DNA from: Setoptus koraiensis
Taxonomy: Eukaryota; Arthropoda
Direction: 5' to 3'
DNA: 64,000 nucleotides
NCBI GenBank assembly: GCA_048013815.1
Contig: CM106586.1
Location: forward strand, 21,762,001 to 21,826,000
Position 1 is the first letter of the stretch; each line of letters opens with the position of its first letter. Position numbers and translations under genes: made by a program. Under the pieces are notes generated by a model that ran no database searches, was not told the origin of the DNA, and worked only from the letters and a program-made list of their open reading frames with translations. Of this stretch, positions 12,301 through 23,156 are shown piece by piece.

Positions 12301-15300
12301 AGCGATTGTTTATTATTGTGTCATTCGGAGGGGCAGAGAGCGAGAGAAATCCGTGATAATGTCGAGCAGATACAGTAGCTAATTGGACAATTTACATTTG
12401 AATGGTTCGGTCGTTGTGACGAAAAACTCGCACCAACATCGACCATGAGAACAGCGTCAGTTCTCTTGACACAACTACCACTTGATTTGGCCGGACAATG
12501 GACGCTCGCAGAGAACGCTCCTTACCTGGGCCTAAATAACAACAATAAACACACCATTTGCATATGATTAAATAGAGAGTTGTCGCGTGTTTTTGTTTGT
12601 TTGCGTCGGCGTGTATGTCGGCCACTCTAAACTTGAGTGAGTTGCATTGCCGCTTTAGGGGTGGTCCTATATCTGGCCAACTGTATTCGGCACAAAACAT
12701 TCATATCTCACGGCGCTTTCCATGCAAATCTTGAGCTGCGAACGCGGCCGAGAATTTGAAGTTTATTGAGTTTTATGCTAATTCACAACTGATATCGCTC
12801 ATCCAACTGTGCACAAACGATACCTACGGAGCGTTTTATTACAACCGTGCTGACAGTTGTAACAATCAATCCGAAAATATACTAGATAAATGTGTAATTT
12901 AATTTGGCGAGCAGATCGACCGTTTGCGACGCGCCAGCGAAAATCGTTCGAAAATTGTCAGTTGTGACGACTGGTCATCAATTTGCAATCGTGTCGAAAC
13001 GAACGTTCGGAAGCAAGGGCTACTTGCTGATTTCAATGCTGATTCGTGGCAGAAATATGCACGAGACGTCGCTTTCGACGAAGCGGCCCACTCTCTGTTT
13101 GTCCGTTGCTGCCATTTTCGAGTCGAGAATCTCGACCAAGGTGGCCGCGAATCCGTTCGAATTGGCACTGTGATACAATGTTTTGACGAGAACAAGTGCG
13201 GCTCGCCGGCAGTCATCGAATGGCCCGAATCACATCACTCATGTCAGAAAGAAAGAAGCAAATGACATACGAACACGCGCAAGTGGCAGTGAAAATCGGT
13301 GGGTCACCGGGTGAATAGAATCAAGCGTGGACCACACATTTTTTAGTCATTGGCCAGGCCATTATAACTCAATTTCTGGCACGAGTACAACACCCGACAC
13401 CCGTGCCAGTGACCCACACAAGCACTCGGCACTTAGAAATAACACGCTGAATACAATGGAGAACTCATCAGATTATTGGGGCGACGACACGTGCACAACG
13501 TACCGTTGCATTGGCGGATGATCGATCGATTAATTCGGTTCGGTTCGGTTAAAGAGCCACGGAAAAGAATTCGAGAAAATATCGTGTATACGCACATGTG
13601 TGTGTTCCATGAGAATAAAGACGAATGTCCCAAAAATTGACCTGTTTCTCTCGTGGCCCCTTGTATCGGTGTAAAAACCTATACTGAACGAGCGCCTGAT
13701 CACCTCTCATTTGATTGCTATCGGTCCGTATAGTGTCACCATAAGAATCATTTTTGATCAATTTGAGGCTGCTCAAACAGCAATTTCTCCACAAATCGAC
13801 CCTGTGAAATGCATTATTGTAGCCCGCAGCTAAAGGTGGCAAAAAAAGAAATAACTGTCACGTTCCATGGTCGCTCTGCTGCTGATTGATATGTCAAACA
13901 GCATCAGTCGACGGACACTGGTGCGACCTCATTACAGATTAACTGTGTCGTTAGGAGAAAACGAGCAATTGGTCTGGTGATTTTAGAGTTGATTTGTGCC
14001 CAATCGATTAGAATCAATTAGGTGTAGATTAGGCGTAAATGAGATGGCAAAAGGCTGAAGAATAAAGAAAAATTTGACCGAGCGTTCATCTTCGCCATCG
14101 GCATACATTGTTGGTCGCCATTGATCTCTTCAGGGATCCTTCTTCTAGCAAACGGCTCAAGCTATAACTATATTGGTAACTGGCGTAATATCCTCGAAAA
14201 TACTAATTGGATTAGTCATTTAAACTTGATCTGAATCTTAATGATTCTGATCCTTCAAATGTCGATGGTAATTATAATTGCTTGCCAGGCGCATCATACT
14301 ATTTATCGTACAGTTCAGCTCACCATTTATCTGGCGGCCATTAACATCAAGGATATAGAGTGAAAAATTGTAACAATGATCATTGTGTTTGTTATTTCTC
14401 CGAATATCATTGTACAGTTGTAATCATGAAGCGAGCCAATTTTCATCACAAATAATGATGGTCACAATGATCAATTAGCATTTAAAACCAAAATGGAAAG
14501 AAGAAAACGGATCACGATCAACCTAAAACAAACAAACAAATGAAGAGAGTGCCAGTTAGACACACTTGGGTGCAATCAGCCAAAGAGATCTCTTTGTGTT
14601 TCGGACCAACGACAAGCCGGCATCACGACTCGGCTGGTCGTTATCCATTCTTTTCGATAATTTATAAGATAATGGCCGAATAGAATAGGATCACGAATTT
14701 ACACAGGACAATTGTCTAGTCACAGTGGATGGATTTATACATAAAATGAAATTATTTCATTTTATGCACTTCAGTCACTTACAAAAGCGAGCGGTCTGGT
14801 GCGTACGACCAGACAATTTTGACGATAATTTTATTTACTTTGAAATAATTTGCCTGCGTGAATATTCAAATTGAGTTTCGAATGAGTTTGCTTCGAATTG
14901 AATATTGCTGCCACAATCCATTCAGCGTCCCATTTGGGCTGGACCCTTTCGAATGACACTTTCTCTATCTCTTTCTCTCCCAGTCGAAACTGTACTATGA
15001 TGACAGATAAGTGCCGTTATCAGAGTGCACGAGATTTGTTTTTTCCGTTCACTGTATTAACGAAATTACAGCGCGAAACTCATAGCCTCGATCAGCCAAT
15101 TTATTATGACTCTCTAACCTGCTAATCAGGGTCAAACTGTCGCAGTTTTGGAAAGAGTGCGCCTATCAGAAAGTGAAATCTGTGCAACGGTCATAGTGGT
15201 TTACCACTAGCACACCACCAATGGTCATCTTCATTTATACTCAGTTATAAAGCACCATTGCAATATAGCCTGAAGTAGGGTAATTAGTTTCGCCGGCCGA

Positions 15301-17028
15301 CGATGAGCACGAAAAGTCACTGAGACTGGCGTAAAAGTGGGGTCGAAAGTGTGCCGCGAATACGGCCCTCAATCTATATGGAGAGCGATGTGAGGGAGCT
15401 AAAAACAAAGCCGTGTCAGAGAATGGATCTAGTGCAATCGTGGTGCACAGTTGATTTCTTATGGTCGCAATTGGCATAAAAGGTGAACAATTGCAGTTAA
15501 ATATTAATGCTGTTAATTAAATGTTAGAAACTCGCAGCTTTTTACGGTTGTTCTGTCAGCTATAGACAGCTGGCCTTTCGAGAATCGCTTCGAGAGTCAT
15601 ACCGTTACAAATGTTGCATCGGTGCGCTGGAAATTGATATACACGATCAACAACAAGAAACACCTAAAGCGGATACATACATTGATTATTTTCAGTCATA
15701 TACACATAGATCAACAGGGGCGCCATTTGAGCGTTGGTGCCGCTCGTAAATGCCACTTGGTTTGTTACTTCTTTTATCTCGCACGTGCGGCAATTGTTAC
15801 TGTTGCTGATTCTTTGCACCAGGGCACCGGTGCTATATCAATGCAACATACAATAAAATTCTGTATTATATATATAGCAATAGTAACAGTTATAATAATT
15901 GTATTTAATGGTGCAACGGAACGTGACCTCTGCCAAAACGACCTGTCGGCCCGGCTCATTTGAAGTGAGCACGAGCGAGCGAGCGAGCGATCGATTTTGA
16001 TTTTGATTTTATTGATTTGATAGGCGCCCACCATTCGACACTGGCAATTAGAGAGGCATGATTCATCATAATCAATTAGACGTTGCGCTCTTGATACATA
16101 AATGTAACATTGGTTTGGTTGCTCGTTTAATGGCTCATCTAATTGACCAAGCAGTCACCCAATGCTTGGCTACCTGTTACGTGCGTTCGCCTGGTAGCCG
16201 GTCGGCAGCGGCCCTCGGGCTAACCTTACCGAAATCGGCACGATCAATTCACGTGTTGCTTCATCTATGACTACCGAATGCATCCACTGTATAACCGAAT
16301 GTATCCAATGTATAACCGAATGTGTGACCAGCAAACATTTGACCATCAAACGCACGTGTAACAGCTACTCAAAAATGTTGTTAAATTACAAATAAAATTG
16401 TTGCTGGTGCACCAATTGTAATGCAACACCAACACTGATGCGCCAACATGATCCGGTTATCGCTCCGCGTTCCGACAGTCTGCAACCTGACAACCTCTCT
16501 CATAACTCTCTCATAATTCGCAAGAGTTATGTAACTTCTTAGATTGAACTGCATAGACAGTTTTCGTGTCTAACGGCATGTATCTGTAGTGAGCGCTGTT
16601 ACGATCCAGTCCAATGTTCGATTGATTTTTATTAAGAATATGCAGGGTGTATATAGGATCTATTTCTCATATCCTTGCAATCAATTATTAGACTGACACT
16701 GAATATCTGGGCTAACAAGGTAAACCCTTTTATGTGATACGAGAGATTCCAACTGACTATAGCCTAAACCTTCTCTCCTGATCAAGCTGACAAGGTTAAC
16801 CTCCTAGGGGTGACACTCAGAATACGCCCACTATAGTCTTTATGAACTCTCCAGTGTACCGAGAACAAGAATATGCTAGTCTCGTTCCCAACTTCGGCCA
16901 AAAAAATTCTAGATTTTCTGAAATTAGACCCACTACTTGGATCCACAATAGTCCCTCAAGCATCTACGGATGATGCTTGGGGTAGAAGATAAATTTCCGA
17001 ATATATCAGGACTGATAATGGAAATTTT

Positions 17029-17063
17029 GGTTGATTGGTTGGTTGGTTGGTTGGTTGGTTGGT
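17029..17063. repeat. (TTGG)n tetranucleotide run
   Basis: About eight GGTT units in the left arm of the inverted-repeat element. The right arm has only about three complementary AACC units near 18,234-18,247, so this tract expanded after the element formed. Confidence 0.85.
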
Positions 17064-17570
17064 AATTTCTAGCGTAGTTAATTCAGCGAGCGTATTCGTA
17101 AAGTAGTAAATGGGCGTGTTTCAACAAATTTGTGGATTTTTAGGTATCAAATAATTGTCAAAATTTACACTTTATTTCAACTCAAATCACCTAATACTAT
17201 ATTCTTACGACGAATAGAAGCAAAACAATAGAGTTCTGGAAAATATTACGATTATTCCAAAAACTAGACTTTAGTTGAGGTTTTTATATATCTTTTCTTG
17301 CTCAGCTTGATCAGGAGAGAAGATTTAGGCTATAGTCAGTTGGAATCTTTTGTACCTGGAAAGGAGGTTTACTTTGTGAGCAGGAAAGGGTATACCAAAA
17401 CCTCATTTAAGGACTAATTTTTGGAATTTTTCTGCCAAGGAAGGCGTTAAATATTTGAACAAATGTAATATATTTGGGAAACTCATTGTAGAAGCCCAGA
17501 GTCGTTTCAAGACTCTTCATTAAGACCCGACGTTCTAACAGGCTCGGAGGTGCACCCGTGGATCATATTA

Positions 17571-18026
17571 ATGGCCTTATTCAAATTTTTTTGTACTTTT
17601 ATACTGGGAGGTGTACTCCAACCCAGACCAAATTGTGGCACCATGCTAGATATGTGCATCTCAGACATCGTTTTGTACCCATTAATGAATGAATCTAACG
17701 ATGGTCGTAGGCCTTGGAATATCCCTGTTAACGCATTCACACCACCAACCTCCGTGCCTGGACCCGCGGCTCACGAATACGAGGCCTTTGTCACTGTGAT
17801 AGCAGCCTGGCGTCATAAGATGAGGCAGCCTAGAGATGGAAATATCACGGGATATGAGACGGATCATAGTGATGATGACCGAGGATCTTCTGATGAAGAT
17901 AGTATGTTCTCTGATGTTGACGAAGAGTCCTCTTCTGAGGAAGAAGAGGATCCTGATAGACCTGTGGCTGTCAATTCTTCGGCCTTCATTCTTCTTAACA
18001 ATACAGAATTAAACGATCAAAGTTGA
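17571..18026 (+). CDS. Acidic hypothetical frame inside the inverted-repeat element
   Basis: From the first ATG this frame gives 151 residues. The N-terminal part is hydrophobic with a Pro-rich middle (PPTSVPGPA). The C-terminal third is strongly acidic (runs such as SSSEEEEDPD, with DDD and DED clusters) and ends NNTELNDQS. The frame stays open upstream of that ATG but begins there only at GTG. I do not recognise it. Its position inside an inverted-repeat element suggests either an element-encoded accessory protein or a captured host fragment. No catalytic motif is visible. Whether it is expressed is unknown. Confidence 0.3.
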   Translation: MALFKFFCTFILGGVLQPRPNCGTMLDMCISDIVLYPLMNESNDGRRPWNIPVNAFTPPTSVPGPAAHEYEAFVTVIAAWRHKMRQPRDGNITGYETDHSDDDRGSSDEDSMFSDVDEESSSEEEEDPDRPVAVNSSAFILLNNTELNDQS

Positions 18027-18733
18027 AATTAATTGAACATTTTGACACTTATTTTTGCCACCGAGAAAACAACGAAATGATGATACTTGACTAGCCACAC
18101 CGATCATATATTAGCACAATCATCTCAAATCAGCAGTATTGTAACGTATGTACATGTTGCATTCGTGATTTGTCGAAATGCTCTCTTTTCTTCGCAGACG
18201 ATAGATCTCGCTGTATTAATAACGCTAGAAATCACCAACCAACCAACTAAACAATCAAACATTCTATCACTAATCCTGATATTTTCTGAAAATATCCACC
18301 CAGAGCATCATCCCTATATGCTTAGGGCACAATTGTGAATCCAAATAGAATGCCTAATTTCAGAAAATACGAAGAAAAATTTCTAATTTTTCTTGCCGTA
18401 GCCGGGAACGAGACTAGCGTATTCTTGTTCCAGATATACAAGAAAGTTCAAAAAGGACTATAGAGAGCTCATTCTGAGTGCCACCCCAAGGAGGTTTACC
18501 ATGTAAGCGTCTAAAAGACGATGCGAACAAGAATTTTGCGGTACATGACCAGTAAAGGGTCGGGCAACTGGAAGATCGATCAACTCTTACATTGGATGTA
18601 TTTTCTATAATTGTAACTGTACATTGTAAGTATAAATATTATGTATGGTTTTGTGATTTTTTTTTCACATGTTTTAAATTCCTACTTCACTTACAATCAC
18701 TCAATCACTAAACGACAGATGTTAATGTTTGTA

Positions 18734-19369
18734 TCAGTCAAGATCATCATCATCAAATATATCACCAAAATCTCTATAAAAGTCATGATGTAAATTCACT
18801 GACTGAGCGTTTTCGTTGGCCATTGCCTGGTCATTACTGGATGTTAAATTTCTGAAAAATTTGTGGATTGATTGATTTTGGCTCGCATTGCCAGATAACT
18901 GGGCCGGTGGCGGCGCTCCAACTGAATCTTCTAACATGTCCATGGGCTCGGAAAACATTTCATCGTTCATGTCGATTTTAAAATCATTTTGGCTATCATT
19001 CAATATGGACGATGCTTCTCTTTTAAATGTATTATTAGGCTTACTATTTATCAAGGATGAATTCTGAGATGGTGCTTTTGTTGAGTGTGCCATTTGTGAC
19101 AAATTGGCTGATATCGATGAAGATTGTACTGTCTTCAGGTTCTTAGAGTTAACTGAATTAGAATTATTCCTAGAATTAGTTATGTCAGGTGTACTGTTAG
19201 TTGGTGTCGATGAGTGCCTGATGGTTGTGGTTGAACTAGCAGGATTAGTGGAATCTTGGTATGTAGTGGGACCTGAGGCAATAGAATTTGCTCCCGAAAG
19301 AGATGAAGCAGATGACGAGGATGAAGCTGATGACAGTGTTGAGGACGCCACCAACTCAGTAGACTTCAT
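18734..19369 (-). CDS. Ser/Asn-rich protein with acidic C-terminal tail
   Basis: A 211-residue protein if read from the ATG whose first residues are MKSTELVASS. The frame stays open 18 codons further upstream without an ATG, so a 5' exon is possible, with an acceptor-like AG near 19,382. The N-terminal half is low complexity in Ser, Thr, Asn and Ala. The middle carries a short acidic patch (DMNDEMFSEPMDMLEDS). A conserved-looking block follows (SIHKFFRNLTSS), and the C-terminus ends FGDIFDDDDLD. The composition suggests a disordered nuclear regulator with an acidic activation- or interaction-type tail. I cannot name the family; transcription elongation or Mediator-associated proteins were considered without a decisive motif. 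It lies divergent to PEX5 with about 1.9 kb between starts. Confidence 0.6.
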   Translation of the reverse strand: MKSTELVASSTLSSASSSSSASSLSGANSIASGPTTYQDSTNPASSTTTIRHSSTPTNSTPDITNSRNNSNSVNSKNLKTVQSSSISANLSQMAHSTKAPSQNSSLINSKPNNTFKREASSILNDSQNDFKIDMNDEMFSEPMDMLEDSVGAPPPAQLSGNASQNQSIHKFFRNLTSSNDQAMANENAQSVNLHHDFYRDFGDIFDDDDLD

Positions 19370-20153
19370 CTTCTTTCTACTTATATAACACTTGCTAATA
19401 TTTACTGAATCTATGATGGCCAATCTATTTCACCAATGACTTGATGAGGAAATTGGTCTGAAGTGTTAGAAGAAAATTCGATGAGTGATAGTCTAGACAA
19501 TTTTAGTAATAATAATATAGCGAGATTGATAATATTCCAATGATAATGATCAGCTGATACATGTGATGATTTCAGTTAGAATCTGTTATCTTAGATTATC
19601 TCGGATATCTCGATGTTAAAATGAATCTTTCGGATCAGTAAATAAGAATAATAGTAATGTAAGTGGCCTGTCGTTCCTATTATCTACTAATGCCTGATGT
19701 ATAATAGTGTATGTTGGATGTATAATAGTAATATAATAGGATATTGAATATGTGGTGTTTTGATAAATGAGGTAGTATTTATCTATTGAGGTTCGCTGAT
19801 CGTCACAAGCATTGTTATTACTCTGATCAAAAATATGTTTTCATGCGCGCCATCTATCACTCATGAAATGACTCTCGCTCGGACTTGCGAATCAGTAACA
19901 CAATCATCGCAGCGACTTTGCTCAATACAATGAAATCTGCACATGTTCGTATATTGGAAACTTTCTCTTAAAAGTTTTTTTTGTAACCGCTAGAGTGCCA
20001 AATAGTATTACAAGTTGCAGGTGGCAACCTTCATTTTTTACATGCGCTAATCTTGCGTGAAGGATAAAATATGCTGAAGTGACTCACTAAAATGGCTGCT
20101 AAACATAGATTTGCTCATCAACAATCGTTTACTCTTGATTCCAGCTGTAGTAT

Positions 20154-20190
20154 TTTTTTTTTTCAATTCTCCCAGAATTGAAAAAAAAAA
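20154..20190. repeat. Perfect 17-bp hairpin with 3-nt loop
   Basis: Ten T residues plus CAATTCT, a CCC loop, then AGAATTG plus ten A residues. The arms are exactly complementary. It may be a cruciform-prone site or the relic of a snap-back (A-tail) insertion. Confidence 0.9.
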
Positions 20191-20585
20191 TCCAAACAAC
20201 CCTCGCTCCAGGATTTCTCTTGCGGACTCGACTAGATATAACTGCCAACTGACGGTATCGATGATTCAAAGGGTCTTCCATCGAACCATCGATATCTCAA
20301 ACAGATAGAAATAAGAGCTCATTGGTGGTTAGAAGCACCACCATGACAGCTTCTTTTTTTTTCTAGTCTAGACATGATGACAACAGGTTTTAATTGTACG
20401 CTCATGTCGCGGAGATAATGATGGCGTCCTAGAAGAGGTGTTCTCTAGAGAATTTGCAAGAAACTCCTGTCTAGCAATCTTACATCTTGTTAGAGAATTG
20501 ATAATAGTTATGAGAGGAGTGTACCTGACTTTTGTTTACATTGACCATGTTTTTGCTCCAAGCCAGCCGTCACAGCGCAATCAAT

Positions 20586-20600
20586 GACGCCCCCTAGCTG
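20586..20600. promoter_or_regulatory. CTCF-like motif upstream of PEX5
   Basis: GACGCCCCCTAGCTG is the reverse-orientation form of the CTCF core (GCGCCCCCTGGTGG). It lies about 700 bp upstream of the PEX5 start, near the boundary between the repeat element/divergent gene and the housekeeping block. Resemblance only. Confidence 0.3.
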
Positions 20601-20787
20601 ACAATAACTGGACGATATTGAGTACATTCTTATACGAGGCCTACAATGGTCTAAAACTAATAATATTGTATCATGCTCTCCTCACCAGGGCGCTTTGTAA
20701 ATACAACTTGTATGACAGAAGTACTCATTGCCGACAAGAAGATACGCAATATATTTCTTCGTAAGACTTACAAGTTGAGTCATACTG

Positions 20788-21043
20788 TACCGTGTGGAAA
20801 TCTGCTGATACCTCCAGCCGCAGTTCAGGGAAAAACCGCTCGAGGTCGCTTTTTGTACACGCATTTTTCGTGCGTGAGATCGAATGAGCAATCGAAAAAC
20901 AAATCAACAAGAAAAAAAGAAGAAAAAACGTAAAATTTATCGAGCCACCTCAACCTTTTCAGTGCTTTTTTAGGGTGACGCCAGCACCCCTGGCGTCTTT
21001 TCCTTGAACTACGGCCGAAGGCATCGGCAGATTTCCACACGGT
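20788..21043. repeat. Inverted repeat pair (about 46-bp arms), MITE-like
   Basis: The segment beginning TACCGTGTGGAAATCTG at 20,788 recurs inverted, ending at 21,043, with a handful of mismatches. The 165-bp interior contains a smaller hairpin (ACACGCA ... TGCGTG). The total size of about 256 bp with matching ends is what a small non-autonomous DNA element looks like, but no target duplication is evident. It ends about 270 bp before the PEX5 start codon, so it may overlap the promoter. Confidence 0.55.
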
Positions 21044-21314
21044 AATCAACAAAGCATGAGATGTTCAATTGACTCAACAGATTATTATTATTTTTCGTCG
21101 TCTATTATCATGGATACCACTATATAATTGGGAGAAATTGTTATTTGTTTACCATTATTATAAATCTGGCCAATTCTCACACATACAATCTTCGTCCGTC
21201 GAATCATTCCGAGAGTTACTCTCCCAAATAGGCGTTTTGGATACAGTTGCTCTATTATTGTTATCCAATTCTTTGTTATTATTATTATATTATTATATCA
21301 GATAAAACAACAGA

Positions 21315-23156
21315 ATGTCCTCATTCAAGAAACTGATTCAGCCAGAATGTGGGGGACCGAATCCTTTGGTGACCGCTGCCAATCAATTGAACGCCAGTTC
21401 AATGTTACCAGGAGTTGGTACCAGCCATCAATTATTCTCACAAACTCGAGGAATAGGCGATAATCTTGTGGGCGAATTTATGGGGATGTCACTTCATCAA
21501 CGGCAACAAATGGAGGCCAAAAATTTGCAGGATAATTTCGCTCTGAATAATATGATGCCAACTCAATCAAACCATATGCTTGCCTCTATGACTAACAACC
21601 CCATCCAATATCAGTGGGCAGATCAATTTTTGAATTCTCGGCAAGTAGGAATGAATGCTCAATGGGACAAAGAGTTTCTCGCTAAAACCTCAGGCGCTAC
21701 TGTCATGCCTTCGATCGCCCCATCGACCTCCAACCAACAACCTCAACAATACAGTCACAATATTCCATACAATAGATATTATCTTCCTGGGATATCGTCC
21801 ACTTCATCCCAGTTTAACAACACTCTCGAACAGGTACTTCAATCATCGTCGGTCGCACTCACAAAAAACCAGAGAGATGATGTTGATTTGCAAGAAAAGC
21901 TCAGAGAAATACAAGCGTTCCTTCCGTTCGAGCTTCGTATTAAACAAGAACAAACGGAGAACAAACAACGGGAGAAACTTGATGACATTAAATTTTGGCA
22001 AGACCTATCTGCAAAGATATCTGCAAGCGAAAAAAGAGCACTTGAAAGTGATCAGGTCATGGTAGATTCTGATCAGTACCTAAAAGATTCTGAAAAGCTT
22101 CTTTCCGACCATCAGTCCGGCTTTTTCAAAACCGGCGAATCACAATCCCAAAGCGAATATATTTTTGATGACACTAACCCACTCAAAGACAAATTCGAAG
22201 ATCCTTTCACCGAGGGAAAGAAGAAACTAGAACAAGGCGACATTCCATCCGCGGTGCTCTTATTTGAAGCGGCTGTACAAAAGGAAGTAAACAATTCTCT
22301 TGCCTGGCGTTTCTTGGGAACCACTCAAGCACAAAACGAAAACGACAAACAGGCCATAAAGGCCCTAAAGCAATGTTGTATATTAGATGCAAATGATCTT
22401 GTTGCTAGATTAGCGTTAGCTGTTAGCTTGGCGAATGAAGGAAAACATAGAAATGCCTGTGTAGAATTGACCGAATGGATAAACCGCAATCCAGCTTATG
22501 AAGATTTGATGAAGACAAGAAAAATAGCAATTGAAACAGAGGACCAAATGAGAGCGAAAACACAAGGAAATCTACAATTTTCATACAGCAACTATGCTAC
22601 ATCTTATATGAGTGAAAAAGAATATGAATTAGTCAAAGATATCTTTGTGGCAGCAGCGAGAATATCACCTAATAATCCCGACCCGGAAGTTCAGTGCGCC
22701 TTAGGTGTACTATTTAATCTCAAGGGAGAGTATCTCAAAGCGGTAGATTGTTTCAAGGCAGCTCTAAGCGTACGGCCCGATGATAGCCTTCTCTGGAATA
22801 GACTGGGTGCCACTTTAGCCAACGGGTCCAAGTCGGAAGAGGCCGTGAGTGCTTATCGTCAAGCCCTCAAATTGTCACCAGGTTTTCTTCGTTCTAGATA
22901 CAATTTGGCTGTCAGTTGTATAAATCTAAACTCGTACAAGGAGGCCGCCGAGCAACTTGTGACTGTCTTGAATATTCAGGCAGCTGGCAGAGGTTTGCAC
23001 AATAGTAAAGCACGCACAATCGCTTCTACAAACATATGGAATACCCTTAGAACTGTTGTGACACTGATGAACAGACCAGATTTATATTCATACATTGACG
23101 GTAAAAATTTGACAGCACTCAATAGCGAATTTCTGCCACAGCGGCAATCAACATGA
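21315..23156 (+). CDS. PEX5: PEX5, peroxisomal PTS1 import receptor
   Basis: 613 residues on one exon, close to the animal family's usual length (about 600-640). The protein binds PTS1 C-termini in the cytosol and delivers cargo to the PEX13/PEX14 docking complex. The N-terminus MSSFKKLIQPECGGPNPL matches the family, with the export-ubiquitinated cysteine at residue 12. Two WxxxF docking motifs are visible (WADQF at 101-105, WDKEF at 117-121), and a third degenerate Trp motif (WQDL) lies near 228. From about residue 297 to the end lie the TPR repeats, including LFEAAVQKEVNNSLAW, the Asn-containing cargo groove segments and a final TPR with SRYNLAVSCINL. No PEX7-binding long isoform is evident. 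The lack of introns in a gene usually split by many is notable, but the frame looks intact and under constraint. A poly(A) signal lies at 23,668-23,673. Confidence 0.97.
   Translation: MSSFKKLIQPECGGPNPLVTAANQLNASSMLPGVGTSHQLFSQTRGIGDNLVGEFMGMSLHQRQQMEAKNLQDNFALNNMMPTQSNHMLASMTNNPIQYQWADQFLNSRQVGMNAQWDKEFLAKTSGATVMPSIAPSTSNQQPQQYSHNIPYNRYYLPGISSTSSQFNNTLEQVLQSSSVALTKNQRDDVDLQEKLREIQAFLPFELRIKQEQTENKQREKLDDIKFWQDLSAKISASEKRALESDQVMVDSDQYLKDSEKLLSDHQSGFFKTGESQSQSEYIFDDTNPLKDKFEDPFTEGKKKLEQGDIPSAVLLFEAAVQKEVNNSLAWRFLGTTQAQNENDKQAIKALKQCCILDANDLVARLALAVSLANEGKHRNACVELTEWINRNPAYEDLMKTRKIAIETEDQMRAKTQGNLQFSYSNYATSYMSEKEYELVKDIFVAAARISPNNPDPEVQCALGVLFNLKGEYLKAVDCFKAALSVRPDDSLLWNRLGATLANGSKSEEAVSAYRQALKLSPGFLRSRYNLAVSCINLNSYKEAAEQLVTVLNIQAAGRGLHNSKARTIASTNIWNTLRTVVTLMNRPDLYSYIDGKNLTALNSEFLPQRQST

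Larger units (their letters stand above)
4795..16620. other. Long intergenic tract, no clear gene
   Basis: Nearly 12 kb without a gene I can support. It contains several short tandem arrays and perfect inverted repeats, listed separately or under findings. A stop-free stretch on the plus strand from about 12,903 to 13,265 has coding-like composition but no convincing start or splice context. Word usage (TGGCC, GGCCA, CACTGG, CAACAA) stays the same throughout and changes to a more AT-rich style near 16.4 kb. Confidence 0.55.
16745..18505. mobile_element. Inverted-repeat (foldback/TIR) element, about 1.7 kb
   Basis: Sequence from about 16,790 to 17,090 reappears in inverted orientation at about 18,205-18,505 (roughly three-quarters identity by eye), giving long terminal inverted repeats around a 1.1 kb interior. 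Landmarks shared by both arms include the GGTTGGTT/AACCAACC run next to TTTCTAGCGT, and ACGCTAGTCTCGTTCCC-like and CACTCAGAAT segments. A separate segment of about 46 bp just outside the left arm (16,745-16,790) is also present inverted at 17,302-17,346. The interior holds an acidic reading frame (next entry). Related sequence recurs at 58.2-59.0 kb, so this is a dispersed family. The arm divergence suggests an old insertion. I cannot assign it to a named superfamily; no transposase motif is visible and target-site duplications are not obvious. Confidence 0.6.
19370..21314. other. Intergenic region upstream of PEX5
   Basis: No gene seen. It holds a perfect 17-bp-arm hairpin (20,154-20,190), a 46-bp inverted repeat pair (20,788-21,043), a CTCF-like motif at 20,586-20,600 and a YY1-like AAAATGGCTGC at about 20,090. 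The PEX5 promoter and 5'UTR must lie in the last few hundred bases. Confidence 0.5.
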
